A stretch of 64,000 nt of DNA from Dugong dugon (taxonomy: Eukaryota; Chordata; Mammalia; Sirenia; Dugongidae): contig CM057467.1 in the NCBI GenBank assembly GCA_030035585.1, forward strand, positions 68,188,941 through 68,252,940, in the 5' to 3' direction. The first letter of the stretch is position 1; each line of letters begins with the position of its first letter. Positions 58,195 through 64,000 of the stretch are shown piece by piece. The notes under the pieces are model-generated. The model searched no databases. It was not told the origin of the DNA and saw only the letters and a program-made list of their open reading frames with translations. The position numbers and the translations under genes were made by a program.

Positions 58195-58570
58195 TTTAAA
58201 GTATATTTATTTGCAGTGTTACTTATAATTATGAAAAATGAAAACAATCTGAATTTCTATTTTGAGGGTTGGTTAAATAAATTATAGTGTTTCCATACAA
58301 TGGAATACTATGCAGACACTAAGAAGAGTATTTATGGAAAATATTTTAATTACATGGTATAATATAATGATCAGTGAAAAACTCTGTAAGTAACTATTTT
58401 TAAATGCTTTAGGAAATATCCTAAAATATAGGAATACACCAAAATATTAGCAACAATTTTCTTTGGGTTTTGGGATGTTGGGTGCTTTTTTCTCCTCCAT
58501 ATATTTTCCTAGTTTTTTTTTAATGATCGTGTATTATTTCTATAGTCAGAAGGAAAAAAACATTTAGAAA
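58195..58570 (+). mobile_element. Old L1 (L1M-type) 3' fragment, sense
   Basis: It reads 'ggttggttaaataaattata', 'ccatacaatggaatactatg' and 'aatacaccaaaatattagca', L1M ORF2 end and 3' UTR in sense. It ends about 80 nt before the next exon. Confidence 0.65.
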
Positions 58571-58651
58571 TCATCCCCCTGCCTTTGCTGTACACACATC
58601 TCCCTCCATCCTCACCCATTTTGAGCAGTTTGTCCCTCTCCTCTCCCTCAG

Positions 58652-58887
58652 ACCAAGTCCGGAACAGCTACTACATCGGGGCAGACGGCTCCCTGCGACT
58701 GCTGCTGGCCAATGGTATGGAAGTGGCACTGCAGACAGAGCCCCACCTGCTGGCCGGCACTGTCAACCCCACCGTGGGCAAAAGGAATGTCACACTGCCC
58801 ATCGACAACGGACTCAACCTGGTAGAGTGGAGGCAGCGCAAGGAGCAGGCTCGCGGCCAGGTCACCGTCTTCGGGCGCCGGCTGCGG
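58652..58887 (+). CDS. TENM4: TENM4 exon: YD shell
   Basis: The acceptor is CCCTCAG at 58645-58651 and the donor is CTGCGG|gtgagc. The exon is 236 nt: 2 nt plus 78 codons, ending in phase 0. The peptide starts [16 protein letters not shown] and ends [13 protein letters not shown]. Shell strands and conserved teneurin words are visible ([36 protein letters not shown]). NVT in KRNVTLP is a glycosylation sequon. It is GC-rich relative to its surroundings. Confidence 0.95.
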
Positions 58888-60339
58888 GTGAGCAACGCCT
58901 TGCCAAGCAGGTCTCAGCCTCTGGATCTTGTGCGAAAAGAAAGAAGGAGGAAGCTGGAGAACTAGGTTCTGTTCTTAAAGCTCTCCCTGACTGATTTGAG
59001 GGAGAAACTTTTCCTGGGACCTTAGGTTCCTCATCTGTAAAAGGGAGAAAGTGAATCAAGGAACCACATATAGTAAGAGTCTCTGGTCGGTCTTTTCAGT
59101 TTTTACTTCTAGAAAGATCACTGGCCTTGCTGTTAGGGCTGAGCTGGAGTTCCAGCTGTATATCATTCCCTCAGTGAACTTGGGCAAGTCAGTAATCTCT
59201 TAGAGCCTCAGTTTCATTACCCATAAAATGGGGAAAATAAAACCAATTTTACAACGCTACAAGGATTAGAAATAATATATAAAGTGCTTCATTCAGAGTC
59301 AGGCATGTAATAAGTGGTCAATAATAGCTGTTCTTGTTGTTGTTGCTATTATTCTTATTATTACTATTGCTAATACGTGCCAGATTTCAGTTTAACTGTT
59401 TGGAACCTAAGCCACATTTTCTACTCTGTTCGGACATAATTATCCTCCCAAAATGAGCTAAACTACCACCACCATAGCTGTCTCTGTCAGTGGGGTGGCA
59501 TCTATGGTCTGACATTTCAGAGTGCTTTTCAATATGTAGATGCCCTCAACCGTCTGTTTCTCTGCCTCACTTCCCATGTTTCTGTAGGGGGTGGCCTCTG
59601 CCCCAGGGCCTGACTACCCAACTTATTTTCCATCCAGCTTCAGAAAGGAAGGTGATAGGGAAAGTGAACACTAGTGAACTAGCCCCCGTGGCTTCCAGCA
59701 CAGCACCTTGCAGACAACAGGGGCTCTGTAGATATGTGCCAAGCTGATGTGAACCACGAAACTGAGCCAGATGTTCCTAACATTCTACACAGAAGCATCA
59801 GCATAGCAACACATCTGAGACTCTTTTGAGTCCCCTTCACTGTAGCAAAGAAAGTTAGTTCATCTAAACCCCTGTTTTATACATGAGAAGACCAGGATCC
59901 AGAGGAGGTAAGTGATTTTTCCCACAGCTAGCTAGTAATAAAGAGTAGAAAATAGGCACTCGTCTCTTAGTTCAATGCCCACAACAGAACCCAGAAAACC
60001 AGACTTCCCTGGTTCCTTCAATAGAATTCAGCCAAGAACCCTAACAATCATCTGGTGTGGTAACAGCCTCCCACTAGTTCCCTGTTTGAATTCTCAAAGA
60101 GCCCTTTGGCACATTTTCGGCCTCCACCGCCTCTTTCCAGTACTAAATGGAAAGTTGGACCTGGGTTTGATTCCTGCCTGGGCGTGTATACCCTTGAGCA
60201 ACTCAACTTCTCTGAGCCTCAGCTTCCTTTGCAGAAACAAGATAACATATTCAAAGCACCTAACCCAGTGCTGACAGACCCCAGGTGTTCAATAAACAGC
60301 AGCAATTAGTACCATTAGGATTTCCTCTCTGCCCTGTGA

Positions 60340-61020
60340 ACTGGACCAAAAGTTTCCCAAGCTTTAATTGGTCCCTCTCCCAGCCACAATTAATGATGCT
60401 CCAGTCTGGTGGCTGCATCTCCATGTCCTCCGAAATAAATGGCCACCCACAGTGGCAGCATGTGGAATTAGAATGTTAGCCGGGTGTGCCCCCCCATAAT
60501 GGAGTTCATGTTTTATACAACTGGGAATTTTTAATAAAGAAAGATGTAAAATAATCTCATTGCCGCCACTGCTGAGCTCAGGAAGCATTAGGCGGTTCCC
60601 CAGTGAGCTGCTTAATTCAATTTTATGAATTTTTGCCACAGAGGTATAGCTCCCCTTCACTAGGGGTCCTCTGGGGGTGAAGGGGGCTGTTGGCTGGGTG
60701 TTACCACCCTGGGGGCCCCTAAGGGGACCTTACAAAGAGATTCTTTGAAAAGGTCCCTGTCATTATTGGCAGTGCAGCCCCTGTATCTTCCTTTGCCTCG
60801 TCTGCAGAAAGCACAGCTTCAGCCTCCAACACCTCTGATTTTTCGTGGGAATTGTCTGCCATGCTGTTTTTGCTTCTGCGATTGTGTTTGATTACCCCAG
60901 GGAAGGCAACCTTATTATAACCAGGCCATTCACAGCTAAAGTCATCTCGGCATCATTATAAATCCTTATCTTCAGGGCTTTCTAATTTGTACGGGAAGAA
61001 GGGGGAAACACACGTCTCTA
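60340..61020. promoter_or_regulatory. Candidate conserved non-coding regulatory element
   Basis: About 680 nt show no recognisable repeat, no tract and no ORF of interest. They contain homeodomain-like words (CACAATTAATGATG, TTAATTCAATTTTATG, CATTATAAATCC, GATTACCCCAGG). This composition is typical of developmental enhancers in genes such as teneurins, but conservation has not been tested. Call is inference only. Confidence 0.35.
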
Positions 61021-61069
61021 CTTCCACGGAGGATGGTCCATGATCATTTGCTGTCATTTAAGCAAATTC

Positions 61070-61240
61070 ATTGCAGCCATTTATTCAGTACCTTCTATGT
61101 GCCCAGCGGTCTACTAGCTAATTTGCATATGTTTCTTCAAGCCTCACAGCCACCCTGTAGTTTTACAGAGGAAGAACTGAGACTCAGAGACGGCAAGGAA
61201 CTTGCCCAAGTTGGTCACAGAGTAGAGGCTAGAAGCCTGG
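61070..61240 (+). repeat. MIR-like SINE fragment
   Basis: It reads 'cagtaccttctatgtgccca', 'cagaggaagaactgagactc' and 'aaggaacttgcccaagttgg', clear MIR text. Limits approximate. Confidence 0.65.
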
Positions 61241-62485
61241 CCTTAATTTCTAGTTCTGGACCCTTTTTTTTTTTAAACCACCCAAGGCTCCAAAGGGGCC
61301 TTTCATTACCTCAGGTCCATATGTGGAGTTTTGCACCATGGGATCTAAATTATCTGCCTTCCTCTTGAGCCTTCCTTATTACTGATCAAATTTAAATTTA
61401 ACCAGTGACTAATGGAAAGAAAGAAGATGCCCAGATGCCCCGTAAGACCAAGAGCCAGTTAGAAGGAACCAGCATTTTAGCTTCTGACTACCTGGCAGGA
61501 TTTCAGGGACAGCCAATACCTAAGAGGTAGATCCAAATACAGAAACAGACCCCAGAAGTATTTTTCTTTATTAAAATATGGAAAACCCTGACTTATTGCT
61601 ACCCCTGTGGGAGTCCTGTATTTCTGACTCTGAAAGGAAATTGAATTGTGTGTTGACCTAGCAGACTGGGTAGAGATCATACAAGGGGCTCCTGATCCTA
61701 GAGGTAGGAGCAAAATATCCCAAAGTGAGGGCAGTGTCCCCAGCCAGCCCTCAGCCAGAAGTTGCCACACACTCTCAACAATAATGCCCCCAGGGCCTCT
61801 ACTGCAGGGGGCTCAGAATATGCTTTTGGACTGACTGAGGTGACCAAGAAGCCCAGGGGGATGGGAAGCCAAGAGCCCTGAGAAAGGTAGGACCCACTCA
61901 GAGGACCACTGAGCATTTGTTGGCACATTGCAGTGGTGAGAGTCAAATCCAGACTAATCACTCACCAGCCACAGGATCTGGGGCAAGGCCTTTCACCTCC
62001 CTGAGCTTTGGTTTCCTCAGGCCTAGATGAGATAATGTATGTTAAACACTAGTACAGTGCCTGGCACATAATAGATGGGTTCAGGCATTTATTTTCTGGT
62101 ATTCATTTTCTTAGCCTCTCTCTTTTTAGGAGGGAGCCAAGAAAGATCTGCCTTTGTTCATATGTCCTCATTAGAAAAATCACATTAAAAAGCAATGTGG
62201 ATCATCTTCTGTAACAGCAACTATTTGCTCAGCACCTGCATTGTCTTTATCCTCACAGTAGCCCTGCACAGTTGGCATTATTATTCCCACATTACAGATA
62301 AGGAAACTTCACAGAGCGGACAAGTGACAGAACCAGAACTCAAACCCATGTCTGTTGATGCCTCGATCCTGTGCTGCCTCCTCCAACCAGGAGCTTCCCA
62401 GTACAGTTGAGAGCCAGGTTGGCCATCAGATGCAAGTTTTCAGTGTGCAGATTAATTTTCTCTTTTCTTCCTACCCCTTCTCCAG

Positions 62486-62782
62486 GTTCATAACCGAAAC
62501 CTCCTGTCTCTGGACTTTGACCGTGTGACACGCACAGAGAAGATCTATGATGACCACCGCAAGTTCACCCTACGGATCCTGTATGACCAGGCAGGGCGGC
62601 CCAGCCTCTGGTCACCCAGCAGCAGGCTGAATGGTGTCAACGTGACATACTCCCCGGGGGGTCACATTGCTGGCATCCAGAGGGGTATCATGTCTGAGAG
62701 AATGGAATATGACCAGGCGGGTCGCATCACATCCAGGATCTTTGCAGACGGGAAGACATGGAGCTACACATACTTAGAAAAG
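62486..62782 (+). CDS. TENM4: TENM4 exon: YD repeats, with probable GC donor
   Basis: The acceptor is TCTCCAG at 62479-62485. The exon is 297 nt, exactly 99 codons, phase 0-0. The peptide begins [18 protein letters not shown] and ends TWSYTYLEK. Two YD-type repeats are visible ([14 protein letters not shown] and [17 protein letters not shown]), with NVT as a sequon. In teneurins LEK is followed by SMVLLL, from the next (giant) exon. The end at AAG therefore implies the donor AAG|gcaggt, a GC-type 5' splice site. A GT 4 nt further on would shift the frame. Confidence 0.9.
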
Positions 62783-64000
62783 GCAGGTGTCTGTCTCCCT
62801 CTATCACTGGCCACTCCAAGTAGAAGGCCAATCATTGTAGCTCAACATAGGACCAGGCCTAGCCTGCTGACCTCAATGGGATAGTTCTTAGCTATGTTCA
62901 GAAAAAACTGTCTTAGAGGGTCAGGGGGCCCTGAGAGGCATCTGGATGGATCATGGTGATGGCATGATGGATGGGAGTCTGGGAGCAGAAGAATGTAAAA
63001 CTACCACCTGATAGACTGGGGCTGGTACCAGGCCCAAACACAAACTGGACTTACAGAGCAGGACTCCGGGTCAGCGCCCAGGGCAGGAGTCTCTCCCGGG
63101 TCTAGGGCACATGGTGAGATCCAGTCTCAGAGAACAAGACAGAAGCCTGGGTATCAGTACTTAGGCAGAAGGTACTTAATCATGAGCTTCGAGTGCTGGG
63201 TTGACGAGAGGAGGGCCTTAGTAAATCCTTTTTGCTTCAGGTCAGGATTCATTTCATCCCAGGGCCTAGGAAGCAGAGAGGGTCTGAACTCAAAAGTTGG
63301 ACCCAAATAGGAGAAAATGGTAGCTTGCTGCCTTTTGCCTGAGACGGAGTCCATACTTCATGCCTCACTTTGGGTACCTGCTCCCTGCTTTGTCTCCTGC
63401 TCCTGTCCCCCTCTCCAGGGCTCTTGGTCCCCTGTCCAGGGCTTGGGCTCTGCTTTCTCTGTGGTCAGTCTCCCCTACCTCCTGCTGGGTGAGCATCTCC
63501 AAGACTAATGTTCTCTAGTAGTGCTAAGAAAGAGACCTGGGATGTTATCCAACATACTGCAAAACCAAACCCAGAGAGGAGAAGAACTTTCCCAAGGCCA
63601 CACAATGAACCAGTTGCAGAACCCAGGTTTTTCCATTTCTTTCAGAGCCTGCCCCACCCCAGGGTGGGCATATGACCTGTTACTACATAAACAATTGTGC
63701 AAAGCCTTAAATGCCCTTCTCAGAGATTGCCTTTATCTTGGAGGCCACAGGGAGTCAACAGAAATTGTTTAGCAGGCAATAGACATTGTCAAACTTGTGT
63801 TTTAGGAAAATCATTCTTCCTTCTTGAGGAGTAGGGAGCAAGGAACCAGTAGGGAGGCTGTTGCAGATACTTCAGGGCAGTACTTCCCAACCTTTCTCAC
63901 ACTGTATCACACACAAAAGTGATACTCTTTATACCACACATTGGGGTAGACAGACAAGAATGCTCACCATAGAAAACAAATGGCCTGAGTGCTCTGGCAC
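62783..64000 (+). other. Intron (5' part), downstream of last visible exon
   Basis: No further exon is seen. Most of it is unremarkable single-copy sequence, with MIR-like text around 63530-63650 and L2-like wording around 63740-63840. The 3' end of this intron lies outside the window. Confidence 0.7.

Larger units (their letters stand above)
53718..58651 (+). other. Intron, 4.9 kb, phase 1
   Basis: It holds MIR-like text (about 54430-54700 and 56640-56880), two antisense AfroSINEs with duplications (56091-56289 and 57380-57584), AT-rich sequence (57595-57720) and two L1M-like fragments in opposite orientation (57895-58190 and 58195-58570). The stretch 54940-55960 shows nothing I can name. 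Confidence 0.75.
58888..62485 (+). other. Intron, 3.6 kb, phase 0
   Basis: It holds MIR-like copies (about 59150-59330, 60150-60290, 61070-61240, 61930-62080 and 62210-62350) and a repeat-free stretch at 60340-61020 with several AT-rich homeodomain-like words. No gene is seen. Confidence 0.75.
1..64000 (+). other. TENM4: TENM4 (teneurin-4) gene, internal part of the gene body
   Basis: Twelve exons on the + strand join in perfect phase (intron phases 2,0,1,1,2,2,1,0,2,1,0,0) into one teneurin reading frame with no stop codon. Teneurins are type II single-pass membrane proteins that act in cell adhesion and synaptic partner recognition and bind latrophilins. The conceptual peptide follows the family order of transthyretin-like domain, FN-plug, NHL propeller and YD-repeat shell. 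Stretches such as [18 protein letters not shown] and [15 protein letters not shown] are TENM4-like rather than like the other three paralogues, as I remember them. Both ends of the gene lie outside the window. Paralogue assignment is from memory; a protein alignment would settle it. Confidence 0.93.

Noticed and set aside
62783..62788. GT donor 4 nt after AAG as the exon end
   Set aside because: It would add GCAG and break the frame into the LEK-SMV continuation known in the family; kept only as a possible minor site.

Overview
This is an internal slice of a vertebrate protein-coding gene with large introns. The + strand carries twelve exons, all in one consistent splice phase. Together they encode about 1,012 codons (3,037 nt) of a teneurin, and the peptide matches TENM4 rather than TENM1, 2 or 3, judged from memory of the family. 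The interspersed repeats point to an afrotherian mammal, most likely an elephant. There are 14 copies of the tRNA-derived AfroSINE type, two copies of an RTE/BovB-like LINE with matching 3' ends, and L1, MIR, L2 and MER5-type sequence. No bacterial, CRISPR or operon-like features are present.

Layout. Exons lie at 1388-1507, 6930-7191, 12357-12624, 18577-18720, 21374-21623, 24067-24087 (a 21-nt microexon), 29509-29741, 33609-33763, 38107-38984, 53545-53717, 58652-58887 and 62486-62782. The N-terminal part (intracellular domain, membrane span, EGF repeats) lies upstream of the window. The giant exon for the rest of the YD shell and the C-terminal domains lies downstream. The exons in view cover, in order, the transthyretin-like domain, the FN-plug region, the six-bladed NHL propeller and the first part of the YD-repeat shell. 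The remaining ~95% of the window is intron. The largest intron (38985-53544, 14.6 kb) separates the propeller exons from the first clear YD-repeat exon.

Mobile DNA. A long RTE-type LINE copy lies antisense at 13818-16935. A second, 5'-truncated RTE copy lies sense at 49815-51186 and is split by a 518-bp L1 3' fragment that has a perfect 15-bp target-site duplication. AfroSINEs fall into a ~155-bp class and a ~200-bp class, several with clean duplications. Their 3' ends resemble the RTE 3' end, which suggests a SINE/LINE partnership.

Hunt. I found no unknown multi-gene system. The items most worth checking are the phase-symmetric microexon, an apparent GC-AG intron after 62782, a possible in-frame tandem acceptor at 12357/12366, the nested retrotransposons, an inverted SINE cluster just after exon 6930-7191, a 54-bp higher-order unit in an AT satellite, and repeat-free AT-rich intronic stretches (notably 60340-61020) that look like candidate regulatory elements. 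All exon limits rest on splice-site and frame reasoning, without transcript evidence.
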